Shown here: one piece after another, positions 16,513 to 25,431 of the stretch
Layout of the letters: every line of letters begins with the position of its first letter
Position numbering within the stretch: position 1 is the stretch's first letter
The notes under the pieces: model-generated
Told to the model about the DNA's origin: nothing
Seen by the model: the letters and a program-made list of their open reading frames with translations, nothing else
Databases searched by the model: none
Position numbers and translations under genes: made by a program
DNA from: Arthrobacter citreus
GTDB taxonomy: Bacteria > Bacillota > Bacilli > Bacillales > Bacillaceae_G
Length of the DNA stretch: 64,000 bases
NCBI GenBank assembly: GCA_013200995.1
Contig: CP053688.1
Coordinates: forward strand, 434,001-498,000
Direction: 5' to 3'

Positions 16513-16547
16513 AAAACTGCTCACTATTACTAGCGAGCAGTTTTTTG
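16513..16547. terminator. Bidirectional terminator
   Basis: AAAACTGCTC/GAGCAGTTTT stem between the converging kinase and sortase genes. Confidence 0.87.
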
Positions 16548-16548
16548 T

Positions 16549-17169
16549 TTATTTATTGACTTCAGATTTTACTAAACTAGCAACAAGAATATAACGCTTT
16601 GGTGCATGTCCAATAAAATTAAACGGGTAACAAGTGCTCACCGTTAATGTAGGTCTTGGTTTTGGAATAATAACAGTGCGATCATCTTTATCAACGATAC
16701 GAATTCTGTGGACTTTGTAAGTAAAAGTACCAGCAGAAGTTTTTACAATTAATGAATCGCCTATTTTTACTTCACCAAGATGACGAAATACAGTATCTCT
16801 ATGACCAGCAAGAACACTATTATCTCTTTCACCTGGCATCACGGATTTGGCATAATGACCGATTCCTTTTGCAAGCTCGTCCTCATCTGTCCCGTGAAAG
16901 ATTGGTAGAGTAGCTTCAATTCTAGGAATCGTTAATGTGCCCATTTCTTCGCCAAATTTAGGATAGGTCTTATAAAGTGGCTCATTTTTTTTAATTTGCT
17001 TCAATTTAGTTGCTGTTTCAGTTTTGATTTCTTTTTTAAAATCATCCTTTGACTGTTTATACAGTACATAGGTTTTAATCAATGAATAAGCATTAGTTGA
17101 AGCAAAAAATAATCCGATAATAAAAAGAAGTGCAGAAAAAATAAGAAGTACTTTTCGTTTTCGACTCAT
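16549..17169 (-). CDS. Class D sortase
   Basis: A 206-residue membrane-anchored transpeptidase with an N-terminal membrane helix at about residues 8-28 and a sortase domain from about 75. Catalytic residues are His123 (LAGHRDT), Cys180 (VSTCYPF) and Arg192 (APKRYIL). Class D enzymes recognise LPXTA signals, and the gene just upstream encodes a protein with LPTTA, so this is a dedicated pair, as with yhcS in Bacillus subtilis. Only 3 bases separate the two genes. Confidence 0.9.
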   Translation of the reverse strand: MSRKRKVLLIFSALLFIIGLFFASTNAYSLIKTYVLYKQSKDDFKKEIKTETATKLKQIKKNEPLYKTYPKFGEEMGTLTIPRIEATLPIFHGTDEDELAKGIGHYAKSVMPGERDNSVLAGHRDTVFRHLGEVKIGDSLIVKTSAGTFTYKVHRIRIVDKDDRTVIIPKPRPTLTVSTCYPFNFIGHAPKRYILVASLVKSEVNK

Positions 17170-17172
17170 AGC

Positions 17173-18231
17173 TTATCGTTTTGCAATTACCTTTTTACGT
17201 AAAACAACAGCAGCTAACATCATTAACATACCAAGCATTGTCCATTCAGTTGTATGAGTTGCAGTAGTTGGTAGTTTTCCACCATTTTCTGTTCTAACAG
17301 TAACAGTTGGTTTTTTCTCTGAAGTTTTAACTGCTTTTTGAGTATCTTTCACGATATCTACTAATTGGTCATCGCCTAGTAGTGCATCTGGTGTAAATAA
17401 AGCGTCTAATAATAGATTACCAGCGTTATCATAAATCTCTAAATATACTTTTAGATCTTCCATAGAATCCATAGAATCATCCATTGTAAGTATTTTAGCA
17501 AAAGTTAAAGGTGTTTTAACGCCTTTTTGTTCAATTTGAACTTTAATATCAATTTTTAAAGTAGATTGAAGCTCTTTTACGATATTCATTAATTCTACTT
17601 TTAATGCATCCGGTAATTCTTCTGGAGTAGCCTCAGTATCCATTGAGAAAAATTCAGGATAGTTTTCTTCTAAAGCAGAAGCACGGTCAGCTAAAGCTTC
17701 TAATTTTGCTTCAATAGCAGGATCATCATTCACAACTTTTTCTAGGTATGAAGATAGATTATTCATTTCTGCTTCAGTAATGCCAAACGCAGAAAAAACA
17801 TCAGAAAGATCATCCATAGAAGGGAACTCATCTTCTGAACTACCTGACTCATCTTGATCTAAGTAAATTAAATTTTCAATATCAGAAGTGAAGTAGTAAG
17901 TATCAAGTAATGATGCATTTTTGTCCATATCATCATAATAGACTGCTAGATCAATAACTTCTTTCTCAGTATAACCATTATCTTCAAGAACTGCGTCTAA
18001 TGTTTTTTGCGTAAGTCTTTCACCTAAAGTCTCTTCTAACTCAGCAACTGAATCGAAATCAGAGATCGACTCTCCGTAGTATGATTGTAAGTAGTCGTTT
18101 AATTGATCTTGAGTCAAACTGATACTCTTTAAATAACTATTTAATTCATTTGTGTTTGGCGCTGCGTAAGCAGATACACCTGGTGCAACTAGTGCTGCTG
18201 ATAAAACGACTGATGCTAATACCTTTTTCAT
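17173..18231 (-). CDS. Processed acidic surface protein with LPXTA sorting signal
   Basis: A 352-residue cell-wall protein. It has a signal peptide (KKVLASVVLSAALVAPGVSA), then a very acidic helical region with repeated EL/DD/NxY patterns, and a C-terminal sorting signal: LPTTA at about residues 320-324, a hydrophobic helix and the basic tail RKKVIAKR. It matches the family described as acidic protein with LPXTA, always found beside a class D sortase. A GGGGGAAG ribosome binding site precedes ATG 18231. The function of the family is unknown; sporulation-related expression is plausible but not shown here. Confidence 0.82.
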   Translation of the reverse strand: MKKVLASVVLSAALVAPGVSAYAAPNTNELNSYLKSISLTQDQLNDYLQSYYGESISDFDSVAELEETLGERLTQKTLDAVLEDNGYTEKEVIDLAVYYDDMDKNASLLDTYYFTSDIENLIYLDQDESGSSEDEFPSMDDLSDVFSAFGITEAEMNNLSSYLEKVVNDDPAIEAKLEALADRASALEENYPEFFSMDTEATPEELPDALKVELMNIVKELQSTLKIDIKVQIEQKGVKTPLTFAKILTMDDSMDSMEDLKVYLEIYDNAGNLLLDALFTPDALLGDDQLVDIVKDTQKAVKTSEKKPTVTVRTENGGKLPTTATHTTEWTMLGMLMMLAAVVLRKKVIAKR

Positions 18232-18318
18232 GTTACTTCCCCCTTGAAATGAATCCTAAAGTTAAGTGTGATTAGATTAGTCTTATGAATGTTTCAAATA
18301 GATTAGAGGTGAGGGCAT

Positions 18319-18356
18319 TAAGAAAGCCGATTATTTAAAATAATTCAATAATCGGC
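18319..18356 (-). terminator. Terminator of the CDGSH gene
   Basis: GCCGATTATT/AATAATCGGC stem. On the minus strand a short T-rich tail follows. It is oriented to end the 18372-18584 gene. Confidence 0.65.
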
Positions 18357-18371
18357 GCCAGAAAAATAATA

Positions 18372-18584
18372 TTATTCTGCTTCTTCTTTAGGAGCTCGAA
18401 CGACAGATTCAAACTTTCCTTTGTGAGTACCGTCACAGTATGGTAATTTACTTGATAATCCACATCGGCATAATGAGAAAGCCGCTTTTTGTGGATATGT
18501 ATTTCCTTCAGCGTCAACTAGATCTACTGTACCAGTGACACGTAAAGGACCATTATCTAAAACTTTAATTTGAACATCAGACAT
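18372..18584 (-). CDS. CDGSH iron-sulfur domain protein
   Basis: A 70-residue protein holding one mitoNEET-type domain. The 2Fe-2S ligands are in CRCGLSSKLPYCDGTH (three Cys and one His). Single-domain CDGSH proteins in bacteria are small redox or cluster-carrier proteins with no settled role. GGAGG precedes ATG 18584. It is a single gene with its own terminator at 18319-18356. Confidence 0.88.
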   Translation of the reverse strand: MSDVQIKVLDNGPLRVTGTVDLVDAEGNTYPQKAAFSLCRCGLSSKLPYCDGTHKGKFESVVRAPKEEAE

Positions 18585-18773
18585 AATTCATTCCTCCTAC
18601 ACATCTAAAATCATTATATTACATTTATGTTAAATTAAAAGGGGGATTTTAATTTAAAATTAATTTTTAACATGAAATTAATATAAAAATATTATAAAAT
18701 AATAAAGTTGTTTTTTAAAATACTAAAAAATGCTTAATCTAAACAGAATATATCACAATAAGGAGTGACAATC

Positions 18774-19361
18774 ATGATTCGATTAGCTAAAAGAGAAGAT
18801 ACAAAACAAATTGTCCCTCTAGTTGTACAAGCGATTGAAGATATTGTATTCATGTTAACTGGGACATCATCATATGAACAGGCTATTCCAATTTTAGAAT
18901 ATTATGTTCAATCAGAACAAAATAGGCTAAGTTATCATAATTGTTTAGTAAAAGAAACAGAAGGAAAAGTAGTCGGGCTAATCATAGCCTATCATTCCTT
19001 AGAATTATCCGTACTTGATCGTGAAATGCTTGAAATAATTAGTCGTAATTTAAATCTCCAAAACGTTCAAGTAGATCGAGAAGCAGATGATGAAGATTTT
19101 TATATTGATACATTATCAGTGCACCCAGATTATCAAGGCAAAGGAATTGGAACAGAATTATTAAATGGTTTACTTTCTTTTGCTAAAGACAAAGGGGTTA
19201 CACGAGTTTCATTAAATGTTGATCAAGATAAACCGTCTGTTCGTCGATTATATGAAAAAGTAGGATTTAAATATGAGAAAGTTAGATATATAATGAACCA
19301 TCCATACGATTATTTAGTTTTCCCTATAAATAAAAAAATATTCCAAACAAAAGTCGTTTAA
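18774..19361 (+). CDS. GNAT family N-acetyltransferase
   Basis: A 195-residue acetyltransferase. The acetyl-CoA binding motif A is LSVHPDYQGKGIGTELLNGL (Q/RxxGxG/A) and the downstream NVDQDKPSVRRLYEKVGFKY is the usual motif B. A central acidic insertion (DREADDEDFYIDTLS) is typical of one GNAT branch in Bacillus. ATG 18774 is chosen because AAGGAGTGA precedes it. The substrate is unknown. It is followed 57 bases later by the alcohol dehydrogenase gene. Confidence 0.87.
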   Translation: MIRLAKREDTKQIVPLVVQAIEDIVFMLTGTSSYEQAIPILEYYVQSEQNRLSYHNCLVKETEGKVVGLIIAYHSLELSVLDREMLEIISRNLNLQNVQVDREADDEDFYIDTLSVHPDYQGKGIGTELLNGLLSFAKDKGVTRVSLNVDQDKPSVRRLYEKVGFKYEKVRYIMNHPYDYLVFPINKKIFQTKVV

Positions 19362-19418
19362 GATGCATCCTTTTGCCTATTTAAGTTAAAATTATATTTG
19401 ACTTAAGGAGGGATATAG

Positions 19419-20582
19419 ATGAATTTTTTTACATTTGCAAATCCAACTGAATTAATCTTTGGTAAAGATAGTGTACAAAAGTTAAAAGATAAAGCGACTA
19501 CTTTTGGAAAGAATGTGTTACTTGTATACGGTGGTGGAAGTATTAAAAGGAATGGCCTATATGATCAAATTGTAGGTATTCTTAAAGAAGCTGACAAAGC
19601 GGTTTTTGAACTGAGTGGGGTTGAACCAAATCCAAGGTTATCAACAGTTCATAAAGGTATACAACTTTGTAAAGAAGAAAGTATTGACTTTGTTTTAGCA
19701 GTAGGTGGAGGATCTGTAATCGACTGTACAAAAGCGATTGCTGTAGGAGCAAAATTTGATGGTGAGATTTGGGATGTTATTACTCGAAAAGCAGTCCCAA
19801 CGGATGCATTAAAATTTGGAACAGTATTAACGCTTGCAGCAACTGGTTCAGAAATGAACGCTGGGTCAGTTATTACAAACTGGGAAACAAATGAAAAATT
19901 AGGTTGGGGAAGTAAGTTCAGTTACCCAACATTTTCAATATTAGATCCACAAAATACATTTACAGTTCCTCGCGATCAAACCGTATATGGATCAGTGGAT
20001 ATTATGTCACATGTTATTGAGTCATATTTCCATCATGGAACAAATACAAAAATTCAAGATCGATTCTGTGAAGGAATTTTAAAAACAGTTATTGAAACTG
20101 CACCTGTTGCAGTTGAAACATTAGATAATTACGAAGCACGCGAAACACTATTATATAGTGGAACAATGGCATTAAACGGAATTTTAAGCATGGGTGTGCA
20201 AGGTGATTGGGCAACACACAATATTGAACATGCAGTATCTGCAGTATCAGATATTCCTCATGGAGGAGGATTAGCAATAATTTTCCCTCATTGGATGGAA
20301 TATGTAATGAGTGAAAATGTAGATCGATTCTGTCAATTTGCAAATAGAGTATTTGACATTCAACAAGATTCAATGTCAAAAGAAGAGTGGGCATTAGCAG
20401 GAATTAAAGCTTTACGCACATTCTGGAGCTCAATTGGTGCGCCAAGTCGTTTAAGCGAGTATGGTATAACAAAAGAGCAACTATCTGAAATGGCTGCTAA
20501 AACAGTTAAATATGGTCCATTTGGTTACTTTAAAAAATTGGATCAAGAAGATGCGTTGAAAATTTTAGAAGCGGCTCTTTAA
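19419..20582 (+). CDS. Iron-containing (butanol-type) alcohol dehydrogenase
   Basis: A 387-residue NAD(P)H-dependent enzyme of the Fe-ADH family, BDH/YugJ-YugK branch. The N-terminal half binds the cofactor ([17 protein letters not shown], then [15 protein letters not shown]). The metal is bound by an Asp and three His seen in [19 protein letters not shown] and IPHGGGLA. It reduces aldehydes such as butyraldehyde to alcohols; the physiological substrate is uncertain. AAGGAGGG precedes ATG 19419. Confidence 0.9.
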   Translation: MNFFTFANPTELIFGKDSVQKLKDKATTFGKNVLLVYGGGSIKRNGLYDQIVGILKEADKAVFELSGVEPNPRLSTVHKGIQLCKEESIDFVLAVGGGSVIDCTKAIAVGAKFDGEIWDVITRKAVPTDALKFGTVLTLAATGSEMNAGSVITNWETNEKLGWGSKFSYPTFSILDPQNTFTVPRDQTVYGSVDIMSHVIESYFHHGTNTKIQDRFCEGILKTVIETAPVAVETLDNYEARETLLYSGTMALNGILSMGVQGDWATHNIEHAVSAVSDIPHGGGLAIIFPHWMEYVMSENVDRFCQFANRVFDIQQDSMSKEEWALAGIKALRTFWSSIGAPSRLSEYGITKEQLSEMAAKTVKYGPFGYFKKLDQEDALKILEAAL

Positions 20583-20588
20583 GAGTCA

Positions 20589-20628
20589 AAAAAAATGGAC
20601 AGAGGAAAAAAAACTCTGTCCATTTTTT
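20589..20628. terminator. Bidirectional terminator
   Basis: AAAAATGGACAGAG/CTCTGTCCATTTTT stem between the converging alcohol dehydrogenase and hydrolase genes. Confidence 0.88.
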
Positions 20629-21544
20629 ATAATGAATTATGTTCAATTTCAATATTATTTAAAAAAGATGAAACGATGGAATAATATTCTTCTTTATTTT
20701 CGTTCAAACTCATGGCATGTGCACCATTTTCGGCAATGAATAATTCTTTTTCACCTTGATTTGCTTCATATAAATGAATTGTGTTTGTATAAGGAATATA
20801 ATCGTCTTGTTTACTATGAATAAATAATACAGGTTTTTTTATATTATTTGTTGCAAGTAATGGGGAAATATCTTTAATAAAAAATCCATTCCGAAGCTTT
20901 AACCAAATGCTTGAGACGGGAAGAATAGCCCACTTTGGAATTTTATAATCCATTTTTAAACGATATGTAAGCTGTTTTTCAAAAGTAGAGAAGGCACAAT
21001 CTGAAATGTAAAAGGCTGCAGAATCTTCAACAAAACCAGCGTATTGTAGCATCGTACATGCTCCCATTGATTCCCCGTGAATGCCAAGAACGATATCACC
21101 TTTTAAATCTTTTAAATAGTGAACAATCGTTTGTAAATCATATTTTTCATAATAGCCATAACTAGTTGTTGTACCACCAGATTCACCATGTCGTCTATGA
21201 TCATAAGTAAGTACATTAAAACCAAGCTTTAAAAATAACTCAGCATATTTAATTGAGTTGTTCTTATTAACGGTTACACCATGAGTAATAATGACCCAAT
21301 TATTTGTATCAAATGCCTCAAATAAATACCCTTTTAATTCGTATCCATAACGAGATTGAACAGAAAAAGATTTCTTTTGAAACGAGCGATACAAATCTTC
21401 ATCAAAACGGAAATTATCCAACTCCCGCTGATAAATGAACTCAAGCGAATTTGTTTTCATAAACAAAACTTGCTGCGTAAAATAATAACCCACACCAATA
21501 AAATAAATAAGAAAAAATACAATCACTACAAGCCAGATTATCAT
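20627..21544 (-). CDS. yqkD: Membrane-anchored alpha/beta hydrolase (YqkD-like)
   Basis: A 305-residue protein with an N-terminal membrane helix (about residues 3-23) and an alpha/beta-hydrolase domain. The nucleophile elbow is GESMG, the acid is in HSKQDDYIP, and the His is in NGAHAMS; an oxyanion-type HG precedes (ITHGVTVN). Length, anchor and position next to a yqkE homologue match Bacillus subtilis YqkD. The substrate is unknown. The Zn-ribbon gene lies 18 bases upstream on the same strand, so the two are likely cotranscribed. Confidence 0.8.
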   Translation of the reverse strand: MIIWLVVIVFFLIYFIGVGYYFTQQVLFMKTNSLEFIYQRELDNFRFDEDLYRSFQKKSFSVQSRYGYELKGYLFEAFDTNNWVIITHGVTVNKNNSIKYAELFLKLGFNVLTYDHRRHGESGGTTTSYGYYEKYDLQTIVHYLKDLKGDIVLGIHGESMGACTMLQYAGFVEDSAAFYISDCAFSTFEKQLTYRLKMDYKIPKWAILPVSSIWLKLRNGFFIKDISPLLATNNIKKPVLFIHSKQDDYIPYTNTIHLYEANQGEKELFIAENGAHAMSLNENKEEYYSIVSSFLNNIEIEHNSL

Positions 21545-21562
21545 AGTAGAATCATCACTCTC

Positions 21563-21811
21563 TTATCCAAAAAGAAGATCAAGAATAGTAGTTAACTCAC
21601 CGCGGGTTTTTCCTTCTAAAATGGAAGGATTATAAACCTCAACAAAACCGCAGTTTAAACAAGAAACAAATAAAAAATGATTATAATCAATATCTAGCAA
21701 CTTACTTAAACCTGCCCCAGACATAGATACCTCTTTAATCTGAGCTTGCGTATGTTTACACTTTGAACAAACAAACTTTTCTTTAATTAATTGGTCTGCA
21801 CTAGCCATCAT
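21563..21811 (-). CDS. Zn-ribbon nucleic-acid-binding-like protein (DUF2082 type)
   Basis: An 82-residue protein with two Cys pairs, CSKC near residue 15 and CLNC near residue 53, forming a zinc ribbon. The middle EVSMSGAGLSKLLDIDYNHF and the end match small Zn-ribbon proteins of the DUF2082 type. Function unknown; nucleic acid binding is an inference from the fold. GGAGTGG precedes ATG 21811. It is the first gene of the unit with yqkD. Confidence 0.72.
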   Translation of the reverse strand: MMASADQLIKEKFVCSKCKHTQAQIKEVSMSGAGLSKLLDIDYNHFLFVSCLNCGFVEVYNPSILEGKTRGELTTILDLLFG

Positions 21812-22221
21812 ACCACTCCTTTTTTAGTAAATTTTATCATAAGAAAAAGAATATTTTATTAATTAGTTTTTGACAATTAGGACACAAAAAAGTAAAAAAG
21901 TTGTTGCTTTTTGTTCCTGTTATAAAATTGGGAATGCGATAAACTTTTAATCAAATAAAAAAAGTAAATCTAGGAATCTGATAAAAAAAGTAAGTGAAGC
22001 TAAACTTTTTGATAAGGAAAGAAAACAGTTTCTAACCAAGAGTAATCCTGACGTCATGTCAAGTAAGAGTCACAAACAAACAAACTGTACATAAAATAGT
22101 AATAAATTGGACAATCATTCATTTTTAATGACTATTTTTTCTTTTCAATTGAATAAAATTATAAAATCCGAGCCAATTTTGTGTTTGTAATAGAGATTAA
22201 ATTATTACAAGGAGAATCGCT
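21812..22221. other. Intergenic region without recognised gene
   Basis: About 410 bases of A/T-rich DNA between divergent genes. It must hold promoters for both. I see TTGACA at about 21864 on the plus strand but no well-spaced -10. No ORF with a ribosome binding site and no repeat was found. Confidence 0.5.
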
Positions 22222-22614
22222 ATGAGTGTTGAATTTTTTTCACTATCACCAACAGCTTTTCAAGTATTAAAAGCAGGAGAATCACATCCAAAAAAAGTAA
22301 AGCGAATTGTTTATGGACAAGCCACCTCGGACGCAAATGGTGTAGCGACACTTTACTTTACAGACAATGGACTATCTACTGGTAATTCCTTATTAACTGC
22401 AATTGATTATGCTGTGGCAAGTGTATATTCTACTAATGTCAACATAAATTCAAGACCGAGAGTGCAAATGAGAGAGAAGAATATATCTGGAAAATATGTA
22501 TCAGCCAATGTAACGAATATTAGTGGTGTAACTGTTCTAGGAATTAGTGTATTAGGCTCAGAAAATCCAGTAAGTGGCGTTCTTGTAGATTTTATGATAT
22601 TGGGTAGTTTTTAA
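22222..22614 (+). CDS. Hypothetical beta-rich protein
   Basis: A 130-residue protein without signal peptide or membrane segment. It is rich in Val, Ser, Thr and Gly with alternating hydrophobic residues, suggesting an all-beta domain. I do not recognise a family. Small beta-rich proteins like this occur among phage tail and spore-surface proteins, but no phage gene lies nearby. AAGGAG precedes ATG 22222 and a terminator follows. Confidence 0.6.
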   Translation: MSVEFFSLSPTAFQVLKAGESHPKKVKRIVYGQATSDANGVATLYFTDNGLSTGNSLLTAIDYAVASVYSTNVNINSRPRVQMREKNISGKYVSANVTNISGVTVLGISVLGSENPVSGVLVDFMILGSF

Positions 22615-22670
22615 TCGTAAAAAATGGTTATGCCATTAAAAGTAGATAAAATTTAAATCAATGCCTATAT

Positions 22671-22697
22671 AAAACCGACTAGATTGTCGGTTTTTTT
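22671..22697 (+). terminator. Terminator
   Basis: AAAACCGAC/GTCGGTTTT stem followed by T; ends the 22222 gene. Confidence 0.85.
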
Positions 22698-22854
22698 GTG
22701 CTTATAAGAAAAATACAATAGTTTTAAGATTAATGTGATGTTTAACTTTTTATACGCTATGATTGAGACACTAGACCAATCTAATTCAAATATGTTGCTA
22801 CAGGCAATTTTTGAAATTTCATGATAAAATATTTGATATGGAAGGTGATATAAA

Positions 22855-23109
22855 ATGAAAAAAAGAAAGCCGCAGCAACAAGTAAAACCAACATATGAGC
22901 AGAAAGAAAAAATATCATTAGGTTCATTAATGAATGAAGAGGTTCTTCAAAAATTAAAAAATACAAAAAAACAATTACAAGAAAATGAAACAAAGCTCAA
23001 AGAGGAAGAAGAAGCTCGAGTTCGTGAAGAAAAACGATTGCGTGAGAAAAATAAATCGTTTGAAGAGTTGCTAAACGAGAGTAGTATTTCTTGGAAAGAT
23101 TTTAAATAA
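22855..23109 (+). CDS. yqkE: YqkE family protein
   Basis: An 84-residue highly charged protein. A basic N terminus (KKRKPQQQVKP) is followed by a long coiled-coil helix rich in Lys and Glu and the ending FEELLNESSISWKDFK. This matches the short YqkE family of Bacillus, function unknown. In Bacillus subtilis yqkE lies between yqkD and yqkF; here yqkD-like is 1.3 kb upstream and yqkF-like is 13 kb downstream because the catabolic operon intervenes. AAGGTGAT precedes ATG 22855. Confidence 0.8.
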   Translation: MKKRKPQQQVKPTYEQKEKISLGSLMNEEVLQKLKNTKKQLQENETKLKEEEEARVREEKRLREKNKSFEELLNESSISWKDFK

Positions 23110-23154
23110 GACGTATTTCTAGATTGTCGAAAGTGTTTTTTAACAATCTGAAAT

Positions 23155-23192
23155 GGGGATGTCCTAAAAAAATTAGGGCATCCTTATTTTTT
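23155..23192 (+). terminator. Terminator of yqkE
   Basis: GGATGTCCTAA/TTAGGGCATCC stem, then a T-rich tail. Confidence 0.82.
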
Positions 23193-23235
23193 ATTTATAG
23201 GTCATATTTAAAAGAAGAGTAGTATTAAAAGTCAA

Positions 23236-23372
23236 AGTGCAAATAAGAGCGTTGACCGTGCAAATAAAACTGTTAAATGTACAAATAAGAAATCATAAAG
23301 TGCAAATAAAGGTCGAAGTACAATTATAAACAGAGAAACTGCAAATAAAACTAGTAAAACTGCAATTAAATT
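23236..23372. repeat. Degenerate 21-bp tandem array A (core TGCAAATAA)
   Basis: Seven cores related to TGCAAATAA start at 23238, 23259, 23280, 23301, 23319, 23340 and 23361. The period is 21 bases in five of six steps. Sequence between cores is not conserved. The array lies between the yqkE terminator and the catabolic operon. Confidence 0.8.
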
Positions 23373-23794
23373 TCCTAGAATCCGAAAATAGTTCGGATCA
23401 TACCTATACCGGTTAGGGTATCCCGCTTTAATAATTGTTCAAAAGTAGATACAAAAAGTGGAAAATGAGTAATTTTGCTTTAAACCTTTAGAAATCTACT
23501 AAATATCTATAAAAAGGGTCATAAAATCAACGCTAATTGAAAATCCGCCATTAAGATACCCTCACATTATGCCTAAATGAGATCAACAATTTTTCTCAGT
23601 TTAATGGTTTGTCAATAACGACTGACTTTCAGGAAATCTTATTATCTACTAAATAATTAAACATTTTTAATAGAAAATTTCATATTATGAAATTTTTTGA
23701 TTGTTCTAAATTTTATAATTTTTTATAGTAAAATTAAGTTAATTAAATAGTAGTAGGTGGTGCAAATAATTTAAGATAGCGAAATCGGTATTTA
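23373..23794. other. Long upstream region of the catabolic operon
   Basis: About 420 bases without a coding frame I can support. A weak promoter candidate is TTGTTC (23701) with TATAGT (23724), spacer 17. A short palindrome-like stretch occurs around 23406-23432 (TACCTATACCGGTTAGGGTA). The operon promoter should lie here or just downstream. Confidence 0.4.
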
Positions 23795-23808
23795 TGAAAG
23801 CGCTTTAA
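23795..23808 (+). promoter_or_regulatory. cre-like site (CcpA operator) before the catabolic operon
   Basis: TGAAAGCGCTTTAA matches the cre consensus TGWAARCGYTWNCW at 13 of 14 positions. It lies 66 bases before the first gene, in the expected leader, a position fitting carbon catabolite repression. An imperfect inverted repeat, CGAAATCGG and CCGGATTCG, flanks it and could be the IclR site. Confidence 0.65.
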
Positions 23809-23874
23809 AAATTTCCGGATTCGATTTAAAAAACAAATATAAAAAATTACATATCGGAGTGGAGGAATTAATAA

Positions 23875-25374
23875 ATGGGAATTCGTACAGGGGCGCAATA
23901 TATTGAAGGCTTTAAATCAAGAAAACCAGACGTATGGTTAGGTGGAGAAAAGGTTGAAGATATCGTAAACCATTCAGTGTTTAAACAACCTATTTTGGAG
24001 ATTGCAAAGTTATATGATATGCAGTTCGATCCAGCTTATCAAGACAAGATTACACATATTTGTGAAGAAACTGGTGAGCGAATTTCTAATGCTTTTTTAG
24101 TACCGAAATCATCTGAAGATATTAAAAAACGTGGAGAATTGTTTGAAGCATATGCTAAGTCAACATTCGGTTTAATGGGAAGAACACCGGATTTCTTGAA
24201 CATTGTATTAACTTCAATGGCTAGTAATTCATGGTTTTTAGATAAATATAATCCAGAGTGGTCAAAAAATGTACAAAATTATTTTAAATTTGTACGTGAT
24301 AATGACATTTTTTTAACCCACGCAATTATTAACCCGCAAAATGATCGTAGCAAACCATCTTATGAGCAAAAAGATCTTTTTACTCATTTAGGTGCTGTAG
24401 AGGAAACGGTTGATGGGTTAGTCGTTAGAGGAGCTAAAATGCTTGCTACTTTAGCACCAATCACAGATGAAGTAATCATTTATTCATTCCCAGGATTTCA
24501 TCAAGGTGATGAGCGATATGCATTAGCGTTCGCAATTCCAGTTGATACTCCAGGATTAAAGATTTTATGTAGAGAGCAAATGCAAGATGGGAAAAGATCA
24601 TTCTTTGATCATCCACTAGCTTCTAGATTTGAAGAGATGGATGCTGTACTTGTATTTGAAGATGTGTTAGTTCCTTGGAATCGTGTATTTATTCATAATA
24701 ATGTTGAAGCGGCAAATAATTTATACCCAAAAACAGGTATTGCACAACAACCTGCGCATCAGTCTGGTGTAAGAGGCTATGTGAAATTAGCGTTTGCAGT
24801 GGAAGTGGCTTGCAAGCTAGCTGATTCAATTGGGGTAGATGTTTATTTAAATGTACAAAATGACTTAGGTGAATTACTGCAATCAGTTGAAACAATTCGT
24901 GCTTTACTACGAGTATCAGAAACTGAATATGAAACTCTACCTTCAGGCGAAGTAAGACCGGCATGGGAACCGCTAGAGACAATTCGCGGATTACTTCCAA
25001 CTATGTATCCAAGAGCAATTGAAGTCATTCAAACAATCGGTGCAGGTGGATTATTAATGTCACCAACTGAAGCAGACTTCGAACATCCAGAGCTAAGAGA
25101 TGCTATGGATAAATACTATGTTGGACGTGAAGGCGTGTCATCTTTAGAGCGAGTGCAGCTATTTAAACTTGCTTGGGATTTATGTGGAGAAGCTTTTGGA
25201 CAAAGAGCACTTCAATATGAAAGATACTATACAGGTGATCCAATTCGTAAAAGAGCAATTTACTATAATCAAATGAAACGCAAAAAAACATTTAGTATGG
25301 TAGATGATGCAATAAATGGTGCAAAAAACTTAAAAGGAGTATCAACTAATCTAGCGAATTCTAAAGTTAACTGA
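23875..25374 (+). CDS. HpaB-type FAD-dependent monooxygenase, probable anthranilate 3-monooxygenase oxygenase component
   Basis: A 499-residue member of the 4-hydroxyphenylacetate 3-hydroxylase (HpaB/HpaH) family, usual length. It uses reduced FAD supplied by a separate reductase to hydroxylate an aromatic ring. Family-type segments include [33 protein letters not shown] and GAGGLLMSP. As first gene of a set that opens and degrades 3-hydroxyanthranilate, anthranilate is the likely substrate; a two-component anthranilate 3-monooxygenase of this type is known in Geobacillus. No flavin reductase gene is in the window. GTGGAGGAA precedes ATG 23875. Confidence 0.8.
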   Translation: MGIRTGAQYIEGFKSRKPDVWLGGEKVEDIVNHSVFKQPILEIAKLYDMQFDPAYQDKITHICEETGERISNAFLVPKSSEDIKKRGELFEAYAKSTFGLMGRTPDFLNIVLTSMASNSWFLDKYNPEWSKNVQNYFKFVRDNDIFLTHAIINPQNDRSKPSYEQKDLFTHLGAVEETVDGLVVRGAKMLATLAPITDEVIIYSFPGFHQGDERYALAFAIPVDTPGLKILCREQMQDGKRSFFDHPLASRFEEMDAVLVFEDVLVPWNRVFIHNNVEAANNLYPKTGIAQQPAHQSGVRGYVKLAFAVEVACKLADSIGVDVYLNVQNDLGELLQSVETIRALLRVSETEYETLPSGEVRPAWEPLETIRGLLPTMYPRAIEVIQTIGAGGLLMSPTEADFEHPELRDAMDKYYVGREGVSSLERVQLFKLAWDLCGEAFGQRALQYERYYTGDPIRKRAIYYNQMKRKKTFSMVDDAINGAKNLKGVSTNLANSKVN

Positions 25375-25431
25375 GTAATTTTAGAAAGCAGGGGTTTTAT
25401 GAAATTTAGCGTTAAGATGGAGGGAATCTAA

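Noticed and set aside
20089..20394. Minus-strand coding frame
   Set aside because: It lies wholly inside the alcohol dehydrogenase gene and has the Leu/His-rich look of an antisense shadow. Similar shadow frames over the catabolic operon and spoVA were dropped.
22222..22614. Prophage remnant
   Set aside because: One beta-rich hypothetical protein is not enough; no phage structural, lysis or integrase genes are near it.
23236..23372. CRISPR array
   Set aside because: The conserved cores are only about 9 bases, spacers about 12, and no cas gene is in the window. It is a short-period tandem repeat. The same applies to 33526-33650.
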